A DNA stretch of 64,000 nt from Papilionanthe hookeriana x Papilionanthe teres (GCA_022702705.1 CM040433.1:23280167-23344166); one strand, 5' to 3'. Shown: positions 35,466-47,114, counted from the stretch's first letter. Notes: generated by a model from the sequence alone, not told the origin. A program made the numbers and translations.

Positions 35466-37391
35466 TTTAATAACAAACCTAAATGAAATCATTAAGAATT
35501 AAATCTAAAATAATTTGAACACTATTCCAAACTTAAGATTATCAATTAAAACCTCATAATTAAACTAAATTAAAAATGATTAAAATTCTCGATAAACCAA
35601 CTTGCCCTTAAAGGCTTTAATTATTATAACTCATAAATAGAGTATTAAGTGAGATGTCACTTCATTCAACAGGTAAACAAATACCCAAGTTCACTGAGCA
35701 AGAGACAAAGTTTAACTAAACTCCTGGATGATTAATTCATATGTGCAACTAAATTTACCTGGACTCAAAATAATCCCAGAAGCATTGAAAAGATGTTTAG
35801 GACTCGTCCTAAGCACTTCCTCAATATGACGGGATGTTTTAGAAGAACAATTGAATTTAATTTTTCTTTGATGAAGAAAATCATCCTTAAACCAAACCAA
35901 GAACCTAGACGTCATAGGAGATGACTAGTTATAGGATTAGGAATTTGATAGACAACCAAGACCCTTTCCCTTAGCTTTACCTAGGTATTTCTCGCAAAAT
36001 ATTTAAATGCCTTAACATGTGTTTCAAGTGCAGTCTGGGATGACGGGAAAACCCTCCAGGTGCGCTTTTACTTTATTTCAATTTACTTTATTGCAATTTA
36101 CTTACATGCACTCTACTTTACTTTTTCTTGCATGATAAACAAGACTGTTGCATGAAAACCAAAACCTTTAGGATAGTCCCTAAACTGAAACAAAAACTAA
36201 ATTAAAAGTCATTGCAAGATAAAATTCACCGCCACAACATTCAAAATATAAAACAACTCAAAATTTAATCACAAACAGAACAACAAAACTACAATTATAA
36301 TTAAATTAAAACGTCTCGTTGAATGATCGGGAATACCTCGGATGATGTAACCCACGTGTTGCTAACTGGATTTCCCACGGTCTAAATGAAAGTGTGGAAC
36401 TCATTCAGTTGAGTTTAGCAAATTCATCTGGACTAAGTGAATTCAATGAAAATAACGATGCTTGGGATGAGTCGAACAGTGGGATCTTAATCGGTTCTGT
36501 CTAACCAACTTTAAGATTTGTTTAATTAAATTATTAAAAAACACTTGGATTTTAAGATTTATAAACCAAAACACTTCTCTCATCTCCTGATTTATGACTT
36601 CTAAAATTAAACCTCTGCAACAACAAGGAGCTCGGAACATGGTGGGCAGATCGGCCATCGTCATCAGCAAAACTCAGATCTACTTAAGTAAAACTTTCTT
36701 AGAATTAAACAACCAAGCCATAGGTCTTCGAGGTAGTTTGCCTAGTGCAACATAAATCCTCAACTCTTTGTTAGGCATTTGCATGATCATGTCTGGTCTT
36801 AGGATTCCGAGGTAGTCGTTTGGTACGACATAAACCCTCACAACTTCGAGGCTATTTGTGTGATCATATCATACAAATATAAGTCCTAATTAATTAAAAT
36901 TGGCAGGATTGAAACATTAAGTAAATTCCCAAATCTAAACCAAACAATAGGATAGTTTGGGAAGTTGCCAAGATTCTTCTTGGATCTTCAGCTTCTCCTA
37001 CTTCTCTTCCTTTGGATTCTTGAAATAAACTGTTCCAAATTTGATCTATTCCCTATTGAAATCTCCAAAATTCAATCCTTTGAAAACCTTAAACTTTGAA
37101 ATTCTTGAGAGCAAAACCACTAATCATTATCAAGAGTTTTCTTAAATGATTCCCGTCATTTAAGATGTAATTAACTATAGGGGCTTGCCCTTATAGGGAA
37201 CTTTAAGAACCCAGGTAATATAAACCCCGCTTAATTCATTTATATTAAGGAGGGGAATTTGTCGGCTTATAAAATTGGTTCGCAGACCAAACGGATGTCA
37301 CAGATCTCCTAGTTTATTTAATCGAGCCCCATCACCAAGCAGTCTGTCTATTCTTCGGGATAAATACACGGTTTGTGGTGCGGTGCTCGTT

Positions 37392-37398
37392 TATATAA
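37392..37398 (+). promoter_or_regulatory. TATA-box candidate in S3
   Basis: TATATAA, 195 nt before the LTR end, in the conserved block. Confidence 0.5.
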
Positions 37399-37587
37399 AC
37401 TTTTTAGGATGTGAGATCGGTTTGATTTCATATCTTAAAACTTCCAAATTTAAAATTATTTTCAAAATCAACTACTACTTTCTAAATTATATATATATAT
37501 TTAAATTAAATTTCAAATTCGCTGACAACTTCTGTAGGCGACCCCTTTCTTTAAAAATACAACACTCAACCTAAAAATATGTCGACA

Positions 37588-37776
37588 CCTGGCTCGCCGG
37601 AAAACACTAGGCCGAGAGCCTCACTTGAATTCAAAAGTTCAAAATCTGCCTGTTGAGCTATCCCAACCCAAATGGCCATTATGTTTGTTCTTCTCCTCCC
37701 CTAGGCAGCAAATCCCAGCCTCCAAACCTCCCTGAAATCAGCCATGGCCATGGCTATTTAAACTCACCTCCCTCAC
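37588..37776 (+). mobile_element. E1 3' LTR, part 2 (between S3 and E2)
   Basis: Starts with the right CCTGG duplication of S3 and ends with CTCAC, the left duplication of E2. Matches the reverse complement of 27800-27990 in S2 (CGCCGGAAAACACTAGGCCGAG block), as expected for the next piece of the LTR. Confidence 0.85.
37772..37776. repeat. Target site duplication of E2, left copy (CTCAC)
   Basis: Matches 51200-51204. Confidence 0.92.
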
Positions 37777-39583
37777 TGATCCCCGATAGATATAAGTGCA
37801 ACAGATGCCAGAAACTTGGTTCCGCTGGATAAATGCGCTGATGATTTAAGATATGAAAATAATGATTTTATAATATGGGATACTACGCAAGTATACATAT
37901 CGTTTATCAAGTAATATAGGACTTTCTGATTAAGCCCCGAGATATCGAACCCACAGGGAAAATGTGAAATCTTTAAAGGAATCAGAGAAATTATCTTTTT
38001 ATTCTCTTTAATTGTTTTTGAAAAAGTATGTCTTGATTTTGAAAAGTTTTGAATGTTGATGTCTTTTGAAACTTTCTTAATAAAATGTTAAACAAGAAAT
38101 TAAAATTACAATAACTAATAACACTGAATGTAAAATACTATTAACTAGAATATCTTTTTCTTTCCTTTCATGAAGTAGTAGTAATTCTTAAAGTATTGTT
38201 GTGGAAGCATTCAAATTTTTGTTGTGACAGATAGAAGCAAATGTGTTCTTTACCCTTACTTGGTTCTATAAGGAACATAGGTTAATTTGAAATTTATATT
38301 ATTTTGAACATGGTTAGACGGGGAAGATACCGGTCTCTCACTCTAGAGTTCCCTCGATTCCCACCACACTGGGGCTTACTTCTCATAACAAAACTCAAAA
38401 CATCAAACCAAATTAGGGGGTTTTAGCCTGTCACTCTAAAATCCTCTAATTTTACTCCCATTTAAAAAAATATCTTCTAATATTACATTCAATTATATGG
38501 ACTGCAGTTCTCACCCATATAATTTCATGTGATTCTTACTAACTTTTATGAGACAATACCGCATTGGATCTTACATAATCTCAAGAAATTTTACAACTTA
38601 ACAGGCCAAATTAAGAAGTAAACAAAGTTTTTAGAATCAATCTTCACAACTTCTTCCAATTTTTAAACACTTATACTTTCCACAAAAATTCTCTTTAAAT
38701 TAATTACTTCTCCATTTAAGAAAGAAAAAGATAAAGTAAACTACTCAGAATGAATTAAGAAAATATAAAAACACATTGATTTGAAATTAAAAACAACGAT
38801 AAGAAAAATAATAAACGAAAACAGGTATTAATAAACTAAATAAAAGTAAACACTTATCTAAAAATCCTCTCCACAAGACTAAGGAAGTTCCTCTGAAACT
38901 TTAACTCTTCGCTAAACTACTTCTCAGAGCAAGTCTCCCAACTCCGTTGACTCAGAATACATACTTCAGACTTCAATAAAAACTAATCTAAAAGAAAGAA
39001 AAGAAGTGGGAAGAAGAATACTTCACTCCGACCCTTTTCTCCTTTCTACTCTCTACTCCTACTCTAAATAAAAACTTTTAAAATGCAGTGGAAGAACAAT
39101 GGAAGTACTCTTCAAAATACAGTGGAAGAGTCTCCTCAAATTGCCTCCTCTAAATCTTTCCTAAGACTCTCTTTAAATAGTAAACCAAAAGGTGCCTTGG
39201 TGTCTCTTCAAAATGTGTCCAGATTCGATGTATCTACCAAGGAACGCACCCCTTCATTCAAACTTGCCGCCCAAAGGAAGTTATGGACGTTACCACCAAG
39301 AGTTGCATCCCATCCCCTTTGAAATTGACGCCAAATCCATTTGAATCTCGATTTTTAACTATGGCGGTTAAGAGCCAGCCCAGCGGCGCTTAGCTGCCAA
39401 TGCCAAATTTTTTAATTTTTCATTTTTTGCTCCAAATTTGATCCAATTTTGCTCCTTTCATTATGACCATCCATTTTCATCATACCTACAAGAAAAACAC
39501 AAAATACCTTCCATTAAAGTGCAATATCATTAAAAATAGGTATAAAAATGTGCATAAAAATACTATATATTTTAGGTGTATCA
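37777..39583 (-). mobile_element. E2 3' LTR (1807 bp)
   Basis: Nearly identical to 49439-51199. It has an additional segment of about 50 bp (39350-39405) with a 38-nt GC-rich hairpin module that the other LTR lacks. A 79-codon frame shared by both LTRs (39083-39322 and 50747-50986, + strand) is antisense to the element and without a recognisable domain. Confidence 0.92.
39362..39399. repeat. GC-rich hairpin module, LTR copy
   Basis: 38 nt starting TGGCGG and ending CTGCCA, with GGCGCTTAG in the right arm; related to modules at 42627, 42668, 43700 and 57266-57345. Confidence 0.7.
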
Positions 39584-39600
39584 AAATCCCCCAAACTTAA
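39584..39600 (-). other. E2 polypurine tract
   Basis: On the - strand: AAGTTTGGGGGATTT directly before the 3' LTR start TGATACACC. Confidence 0.8.
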
Positions 39601-41102
39601 AATGGTACTTGTCCTCAAGTGTCAGTTAATCTCATAGAACATTTTAGCATGAAAATTATGTAATGAGTTTCTTAGGAAGATAACAAAATTTTGTTCTAGA
39701 AATGGAATAGTCCAATTTAGAAAAAAATTCAGTAATTAAAACCAACTTAAAGTTTAGAAAGTTCTCAAGTAAAAGAAAATGATAAATATAAGTCTCTATC
39801 TATTTCAGAAATATTCGTAGATTTTTCAAAATATAGGATTCAAACATTTATTTTTCTCACTTAAAAATCTTTATTTGAAAAATAATTTTACTTACTATAT
39901 TACAACTTCAAGCTTTAGATTTTCTCTGAACTTATATCTTAAACTTTAGGTATGAAACCAATTTTTGATAGGCCCTTAAATCTTCAAGCTTCTCCTCCTT
40001 TTCATATACTATATTTTTCACTTTTTTTTAAGGCAAGGATTCCTATATATGGATAGACCTTTAATGATTTTGAATTCCATCCTTCCATTTAAAATAAAGA
40101 TCAGATATACATCTTTCACTTAAAAATCATAATAATAGTATCTAAAAATTACTCTTCAATAAAAGAAATTTAAGCTTTGAAGAATAAAAGTCAAATCTTC
40201 TATTTATCCAAAAATACAAAACTTGTTACTTAAGATAGTTTAACTTTATTTAACACCTCTTCATTAAGAAAATTTTAACTTTAAGCTTTTCATGATTACT
40301 ATAAATTTTAACTAAATTCTTTTATTCATTTCTATATTCAAAATTTTGTCCCCCTAATATAACTTCATGTACATAATTGTTCTCAATCAAAAATAAGATT
40401 TATTTTTAAGTATTCTTGAGAATCAAATAAAATTTTAGGTTTTTGAAAATCTTTGTTTTTAAAATCCCCCCAAAACTTTAAATTTTTAATTAAGATAAAA
40501 CATTTAAGCATAAGAAATGATACATGGGTGAGAAATAAAAACTGACATATCATGCTTGCAGGAATTTTTAATATCCTAATATGCAAGTATAACAATTTAA
40601 ATACAGGAGTAAAATGAAATCAAATTTAGTTTATCAAAACGTTTTATTTATTTATAATAATAAGTAAAGTAAAAATTTCAGAAGACTTCTACAGTAGTGG
40701 AGGTTTTCAAAGCAAATACACACCAACTAAAATAACACACTAAAACAAATAACAGATGATAGTGGAATTTAAAGAATTTTAAACATGTAGTTTTCCTAAG
40801 TAGAAGTTTCTAATAGTGGTTTATAATTTCCTAACAGTTTTTGAAATTAAAAATACATACTACTAAAAACTCTGACATAACATACACATAAAAACATTTA
40901 CTATTACACACTACCACACAACAACATATAAATCAACAATAAAATAACAACAATACCTGAATATGCATAATAGCTAAACAGTACAACTACAATCTGCATA
41001 GTATCAAGGTTCACATCACAACACAATCATCAAACAAAGTACTAGATAAAGTACACAGTGACACAACACATCAATACAACAACTAAAACAAACAACATAC
41101 AT
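39601..41102 (-). other. E2 3' UTR
   Basis: About 1.5 kb of AT-rich sequence without credible coding potential on either strand and without visible tandem repeats. The + strand frame at 41058-41351, rich in Ile and Leu, is the shadow of the acidic end of the ORF on the other strand. Confidence 0.6.
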
Positions 41103-42248
41103 CTACTCTTCATCCTCCTCATCATCATCATCTTGCTCGTTCCAATCTCTGGATATCACATAAGGTATATAGAATGGATGAGGTGGCATCTCAACACTCT
41201 GATCTCCTCTAATCAGTCTATCCAAATATTGCTAATAATTCTCCTCATATTCATCATGTTTTACAATATATCTCTCAACATTATCCAGTTTACCATCCAT
41301 ATCTCTCACATGCTCTCGTGTAAGACTCACTTTTTTCAAAATCTTTCTTAATAAACCAGTCTATGAATCAGTAGATGATGAAGCACGTGAAGTAGTAGCA
41401 CGAGAAGCGTAGCAACGAAGCGTAAGCGATAGAAGCCCTACCAAATCCTCCTCTCTAACCAAACTCCGAATGTACGATGTAAGCACCAACGTTTACACCG
41501 GTAATTGGTCTCAATGGCTGAAGTACCTCTTCCTGTGTTTCAAATTTCACTCCGCATCTTTCACATAGTGAATGAATTAAGGAAGGAAATCCCACACCTG
41601 CAGTCGTGGATGATCTAGCACAGTTCAAAACATAATAAAAAATTATGCTTCCAATATCAATAAGCTTCCCATGCTGAATACAATGGTTCAACACCGCTCT
41701 TTCTCTCATCACTTCACTGGTATGACTTGAAGGTAACAACTTAGATGAGATAAAATAATGCCATGCCTTAGAAATGGCATTCAATTTGGAAGCAGGAAAG
41801 TTCACTCTTCTATCATTTGTAATTTTCCATAATCCTCTTCCATCAGTCAGAAACTCCATAATATCATCTAATTCTCCTTCCAAAGAATGATAGTTAGAAT
41901 AAAAACGTAACATGTCGGGAGGTAGTCCATAAAAGGTATTGATTGCACCCGAAGAAAAGTTTACTTCATGCCTCCTAACCATCACCCGATTTTCCTCTCG
42001 TAGCAGTAAATTTGCATAAAATTCTCTTACCACGTAAACAACAAGAACAATGGAGAAGCAACGATAATTCGCCGGCTTCTACTTGCAATCATATCTTCAA
42101 TCACCTCTCCTAGCTTACTAAACACTCGCTTAGGAATCAACTTACGTGATTGCAATGCATCGACGTATCGTTCCTAAGCCCTCAAACTAAAATATTTGTC
42201 AGAATCAAACTTCAGCTTTTCTTGTGCACGCTTTCACTTTGGAGCCAT
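41103..42248 (-). pseudogene. E2 ORF B: plant transposon-type protein in the env-like position
   Basis: Starts ATG at 42248 (MAPK, then a TGA where Arg CGA is likely) and ends TAG at 41103 after an acidic tail. Between them the longest open run (42033-41455) reads VREFYANLLLREENRVMVRR, INTFYGLPPDM and GVGFPSLIHSLCERCGV, a pattern I associate with the putative plant transposon protein domain found after integrase in Athila/Cyclops-type elements (from memory, PF20167). Function unknown; the position matches the env-like ORF of Athila, but I see no signal peptide or membrane segment. Two frameshifts (near 42035 and 41460) and several stops break it; start and tail share one frame and the middle is in another. 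Confidence 0.65.
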
Positions 42249-43094
42249 CTCTAAAAATTCACGAAAAATTCACCATAAATTCCAAAATCAAACTAAACTT
42301 GCTAAATTATCTTCCAAAAGATATTTTCACTAAATCCAAGCAATTTATCAAGCTTTTCCTCAAATTTTCACCATGAATAGTGATTTTAAGATCTTCCAAA
42401 ATGTACTAAAAATACATGGTGAAAATAAAAAATTTTTACTTAGGAGTAGTGCTCTTACCACAAGAAATCCAAATCTAACTATTTTTGTTGAGATCGGCTC
42501 TTAAATGATCCACAATATGATACCCTAGGTTCCTCTTTCGCGGCAAAAGCAAAGGTTGAAGACGATGGGGAGGTTGAAAATGACAATTTTTGGGTTTTTA
42601 ACTTTCGGGAATCAATTTTCGCGAACTGGCGCCTAAGCGCGAACTATCGGCGCTTAGCCGCGAAATTTGGCGCGTAAGCGCCGACATTATGGTGTTTAGC
42701 CACCAATACCCAAATTTTTATAATTAAGGTATATGCACTAAATCACATGGTTAATTACCCTTAATTACTCCAAAATAATTATTTTTCCCCACATGAATCT
42801 TCTAATACTCCAAATCAAAATTTAATAACCATTGATTTCACACAAATTTCACAAAAACAAACTTATATTAAAACAAACGTAACATGTAATACAATACTAG
42901 AATTTTTATCCAAGCATAAAGGATAAAATTCTCAAAATACAAGACACCATAATCTTAAACTGATAAGTGTACATCTCTAAGATGTACCCATCACATCATC
43001 AGGCAAATATAAAAACATTAAACACACCAAACATGAACTCACAAGAACACTAACAATACACATAAGACACTAAAAAAATAGAAACAAAACACTT
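42249..43094 (-). other. E2 spacer between ORF A and ORF B, with two hairpin modules
   Basis: Non-coding, AT-rich apart from a GC-rich island at 42600-42710 that holds two hairpin modules in tandem (42627-42664 and 42668-42705). Confidence 0.6.
42627..42705. repeat. Tandem pair of GC-rich hairpin modules
   Basis: First: CTAAGCGC (42633) pairs with GCGCTTAG (42650), and the flanks TTCGCG and CGCGAA can extend the stem. Second, 38 nt: TGGCGCGTAAGCGCC, then GGTGTTTAGCCACCA, a diverged version of the same fold. Confidence 0.75.
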
Positions 43095-43478
43095 TTAATT
43101 CCACTCTCCTTTAAGCGGAATATAACCAGGACCACTATTATTCTCATTTGACCCTTTAGGAATATAATTTTGATAGAACGGGCGATCATTGTTCATTCTT
43201 ATATCATCTTCTTCAATCCATTTGTTCTTCACAAACATCGCCTTATCTATTTCTTCCACATACCTTGAATGATTGAATTGCATCTTGAGTTGCCATCCCA
43301 TGTGATCCAGATGTAAAGTAATATCATTGATCTTTGCTTCCATTGAAGTCACTCGGGCTTCAATTTTTGCAATCATCTATGCAGTACCTTGAATGCTAAC
43401 AGCCAGATATACATTAAATAACTCCTTAGCACTATCACTAATGAACTTACTTTTATCAGAATCTTGCTTCTTCTTCAT
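43095..43478 (-). pseudogene. E2 ORF A: small coiled-coil-like protein, not recognised
   Basis: Begins ATG at 43478 (MKKKQDSDKSKF), has one in-frame TAG just before 43376 (CAG is likely ancestral), and continues to 43095 for about 127 codons. The middle, ARVTSMEAKINDITLHLDHM, has the heptad look of a short coiled coil; the rest is charged and Asn-rich. No known domain. It lies between integrase and ORF B. The tail of ORF B (near 41330-41230) has a similar charged helical stretch, so the two may be related. Confidence 0.4.
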
Positions 43479-43986
43479 CTCTTTCTCCCAGGAAGAGATG
43501 GTGCTCAAAATTCTCTTCTTAGACTTTAGAAATGAAAATAGGACTTGGGGCAAGTGTTTTCCTTAAGTCATGACCTTTTCATAGACTTGGGAGATGCTAG
43601 AATATTCTTCAAGACGTTTAGTATCTCCTAAATAACTCCCACAACTTCTCCCCCACGATCTAGGCTCTAAATTCACATTTTTCACATTTTTTATAACTGT
43701 GGCGCCTAAGCGCCAACTAGTCGGCGCTTAGCCGCCAGTGCACAATTTAGCACAGGTCTGCTAAGTGTCCAAATTCTCATTCTGACTTTTCCAAATCATC
43801 AATTAAGGTCAAATAAACTCCACTTAAGTTTAAAAACTCCAAATTACTACCACTAAAAACATAAAAACAAGCCAAACAAAGCAAACAAAACACACAAAAC
43901 AAACATAAAGCAAAGCTCACCGATAAATATGGGTTGCCTCCCACAAAGCGCTTGTTTCAACTTCTTCAGCCTGACATACCCAGAAC
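43479..43986 (-). other. E2 spacer between integrase and ORF A, with a hairpin module
   Basis: Non-coding; carries the best hairpin module at 43700-43737. Confidence 0.6.
43700..43737. repeat. GC-rich hairpin module, best-preserved copy
   Basis: CTAAGCGCC (43706) pairs with GGCGCTTAG (43723) around an 8-nt loop; after one C-C mismatch TGGCG (43700) pairs with CGCCA (43733). Total 38 nt with 14 base pairs. Confidence 0.8.
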
Positions 43987-45096
43987 TCATTCTGAGTGAC
44001 CCAACATTAAATTCTCATTAGATTTAGATTTATTAACTGAAAAATATGGTTTAAGTCTATGTCCGTTAACTTTAAATATTTTTCCAGTCTTAGGATCTTG
44101 AATATCTACAGCTCCATAAAAATAAACTTTTATCACAATGAATGGACCCATCCACTCGGACTTAAGTTTTCCGGAAAATATTCTCAATCTAGCATTATAC
44201 AGCAAAACTTGTTGTCCTGGTACAAGATTTTTGGTAAGAATCTTCCGATCATGCCATAACTTCATCTTTTCCTTATAAATCTTAGTATTTTCATAAGATT
44301 CATTCCTTATTTCTTCAACCTCATTCAATTGCAATAATCTTTTTTCAGCAGCATCTTTCAAATTATAATTAAACTCTTTCATAGCCCAATAAGCCTTATG
44401 CTCAAGTTCAAAAGGTAAATGACAAGCTTTTCCAAAAATCAGCCTATATGGGGACATTCCTATAGATGTTCTGTAAGCAGTCCTATAGGCCCACAAAGCA
44501 TAATCCAGTTTAATTGACCAATCATTTCTATTTGGATTAACAGTTTTTTCCAATATTCTTTTAATTTCATCATTGGATAATTCAACCAAACCACTTGTCT
44601 GCAGATGATAAGCAGTAGCAATGCGATGATTAATATGATATTTCTTTGCTAACTTCCCAATAATCTCATTTCTAAAATGACTTCCTCCATCAGTTATGAT
44701 TACTCTTGGTATTCCAAATCTGCAAAATATATTCTTTTCTAAAAGCTTTGCAACACTTTGAGCATCACATCGAGGTAAAGCAATAGCTTCAATCCATTTG
44801 GAAACGTAGTCTACTGCTATCAAAATATAAACATTTCTGAAAGATGGTGTAAATGGTCCCATAAAATATAATCCCCAAACATCATATATTTCAACTTCCA
44901 ACATATAATTGAGGGGCATCTCATTTCTTCTAGAAATATTGCCTACACGCTGACATCTATCACAATTTTTAATATAAACATTCACATCCGTAAAAATTGT
45001 AGGCCAATAAAATCCTGATTTTAATATTTTATATGCAGTTTTATCACCTCCAAAATGTCCCCCATAATCAGAATCATGACATTTTTTTATAATTTC
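43987..45096 (-). pseudogene. E2 integrase
   Basis: Catalyses insertion of the element. The zinc-finger Cys pair appears as NCDRCQ near the start of the 332-codon open frame (44985-43987); the His pair lies just upstream in frame (HDSDYGGH, after a TAA at 45097-45099). Core: Asp in AVDYVSKW, Asp in ITDGGSHF, Glu in TSGLVELSND, with 35 residues between the last two. The C-terminal region has LVPGQQVLLYNARLRIF and EWMGPFIV. Catalytic residues are intact; this is the best-preserved E2 gene. The end at 43987 looks natural. Confidence 0.88.
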
Positions 45097-46702
45097 TTAA
45101 GTCTCTTCCAAAGGTACACATCTTCGAATTATAAGATCCTTTCCTTGTTTATATAAAAATGGGTCATCCCAAAAATAAGTCTTAGCATCAGACAGAAATT
45201 TATTCTTTTCATGATATGTCAAACCATAGGGTATAATATTACTAACAATAAAGTTTACTATGTCTGCATACCACGAAACACTCCATTCTTTAAAAGTGAA
45301 CAGTTTTTCATCAGGAAAATGTTCATTAATTTCTTCAATATCACAGAAAGATTTTTCAATTTCAAGCTTGGACAAATGATCAACAATTTGATTATCATAA
45401 CCCTTCCTATCTACTCTCTCAAAATCAAATTCTTACAAAAGAAGAATCCATCTTATAAGTCTTGGTTTTGCATCATTTTTCTTCATTAAGTATTTGATAG
45501 CAGAATGATCAGTATGCACAACACATTTAGTTCCAATTAAATATGATCCAAAATTTATCAAAGGCAAATACTATAGCTAATAACTCTTTTTTAGTAGTGG
45601 TATAATTAATTTGAGCTTCATTAAGAGTTTTACTAGCATAATAAATTACTTTGAAAGTTTTATCATATTTCTGACCCAAAACAGCACCAATAGCATAATC
45701 ACTAGCATCACACATTAATTCAAAAAGTTTTTCCCAATTTGGTGAAATTATTACAGGTGCAGTGATTAATTTTTCTTTTAATGTTTCGAAGGCTTTATGG
45801 CAGTCATCATCAAAATTAAAAATTGCATCCTTTTCCAGTAAACGACATAAAGGTTTTGTAATCTTTGAAAAATCTTTGATGTAACGCCTGTAGAATTCAA
45901 CATGTACTAAAAAACTTCTAATTACCCTTACATTGGTTGGGCAAGGTAAATTAGATATAACTTGAATTTTTGCAGGATCTACCTCCAAACATTTTTCTGA
46001 AATCCGATGTCCCAAAACAATTCCTCCTGCTACCATAAATTGGCATTTTTCCAAATTAAGGACCAAATTAGTTTCTTCACAGCGTTTTAGAACTTTAGAT
46101 AGATGTTCTAAACATGATTTAAATGAAATTCCAAACACTGAAAAGTCATCCATAAAAAATTCAATCCCTTTTTCAATTAAATCACAAAAAATAGCCATCA
46201 AACATCTCTGAAATGTAGCAGAGACATTACATAAACCAAAGGGCATTCTTCTAAAAGCAAACGTACCGTAAGGACTAGTAAACGTAGTTTTCTCTTGATC
46301 CTCAGGAGCAATTTGAATTTGGTGGTAACCAGTATATCCATCCAGAAAATAAAAGTATTTATGCCCAGCTAGTCTATCCAACATTTGATCGAGAAAAGGG
46401 AGTGGAAAATGATCTTTCCTTGTGGCAAGGTTTAATTTTCTATAATCAATGCATATTCGCCACCCTGTAATTTTCCTTGTTGGTATCATTTCATTCTTTT
46501 CATTAACAGTCACAGTTACTCCTCCTTTCTTAGGAACACAATGAATAGGACTAACCCATTTATTATCTGAAATAGGGTAGATAATTTCAGCATCCAACCA
46601 CTTTAAAATTTCTTTCTTAACAACATCTTTCATGATAGGATTTAATCTCCTTTGAGGATTAGCCCGTGGTTTGCTATTATCTTCCATAAGAATTTTGTGC
46701 AT
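45097..46702 (-). pseudogene. E2 reverse transcriptase and RNase H
   Basis: 391-codon open frame (46702-45527) with the whole RT: GWRICIDYRKLN, motif A Asp in FLDGYTGYHQI (residue 121), FAFRRMPFGLCN, and FMDD (residues 183-186). RNase H begins MCDASDYAIGAVLGQ and reads into YTTTKKELLAIVFAFDKF, where a frameshift (near 45535) ends the frame; the rest of RNase H and the RT-integrase linker continue in another frame through a stop near 45435 to the open run 45375-45097. The short RT start upstream of 46702 is out of frame. All three RT aspartates are present. Confidence 0.88.
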
Positions 46703-47114
46703 ATAAATTGAAGGACTGATTCATTTAATATCAGCAATTGTCCATCCAAAGGATTTTTTGTGCTTCTTCAGAATTTCAAGCAAACTCTCTTCTTCTTTTT
46801 CAATTAATTGAGAGGAAATTATAACAAGAAAGGTTGAGGATTCATCTAGAAAACATACTTCAAATGATCAGGAAGCATTTTTAACTCAAGTTCAGGAGGT
46901 TTTTCAATTGATGGACCATAAGATTTATCTTTTCAGTCATATCCAACAATTCAAAACTTTCATGAACATACTTTAAATCTTCTTCTTGAAAATCTTCGGA
47001 ATCAAATAACTCCTCTTCTTGCTTATATACAAATTCTTCTCTTTTAGCTTTCTCTTCATAAGTTGATTTGAAATGACATTCACTTAAATATTCGATAACA
47101 TCCATCCTAAAACA
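46703..47114 (-). pseudogene. E2 protease-RT linker
   Basis: An acidic, Glu-rich frame at 47105-46881 (EEKAKREEFVYKQEEELFD) followed by 180 bp with stops. It occupies the place of the linker between protease and RT in Athila elements. No catalytic domain. Confidence 0.5.

Larger units (their letters stand above)
31055..37587 (+). mobile_element. S3: solo LTR of the E1 family, sense insertion in the E1 3' LTR (6533 bp)
   Basis: Starts TGTTGACCACATT and ends AAATATGTCGACA, flanked by CCTGG. Contains the C-rich strand of the low-complexity stretch (about 31600-32760), GC-rich cassette (33230-33360), ATTTA-type array (35090-35465, reverse sense), TATA candidate (37392-37398) and the internal LTR-end duplicate (about 37520). 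Without the duplication evidence it looks like the 3' LTR of E1, but its arrays differ from the E1 5' LTR while 51200-56085 matches that LTR. Confidence 0.9.

Noticed and set aside
30306..37587. Reading 30306-37587 as one intact 3' LTR of E1
   Set aside because: A second LTR start lies at 31055 with CCTGG on both sides of 31055-37587, and the arrays in that block do not match the E1 5' LTR, whereas 51200-56085 does.
39083..39322. 79-codon ATG frame present in both E2 LTRs (also 50747-50986)
   Set aside because: The two copies are alike because LTRs are duplicates; the frame is antisense to the element and has no recognisable domain.
41058..41351. Ile/Leu-rich 97-codon + strand frame that looks like a membrane protein
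   Set aside because: It is the shadow of the acidic, Asp/Glu-rich end of ORF B on the other strand.
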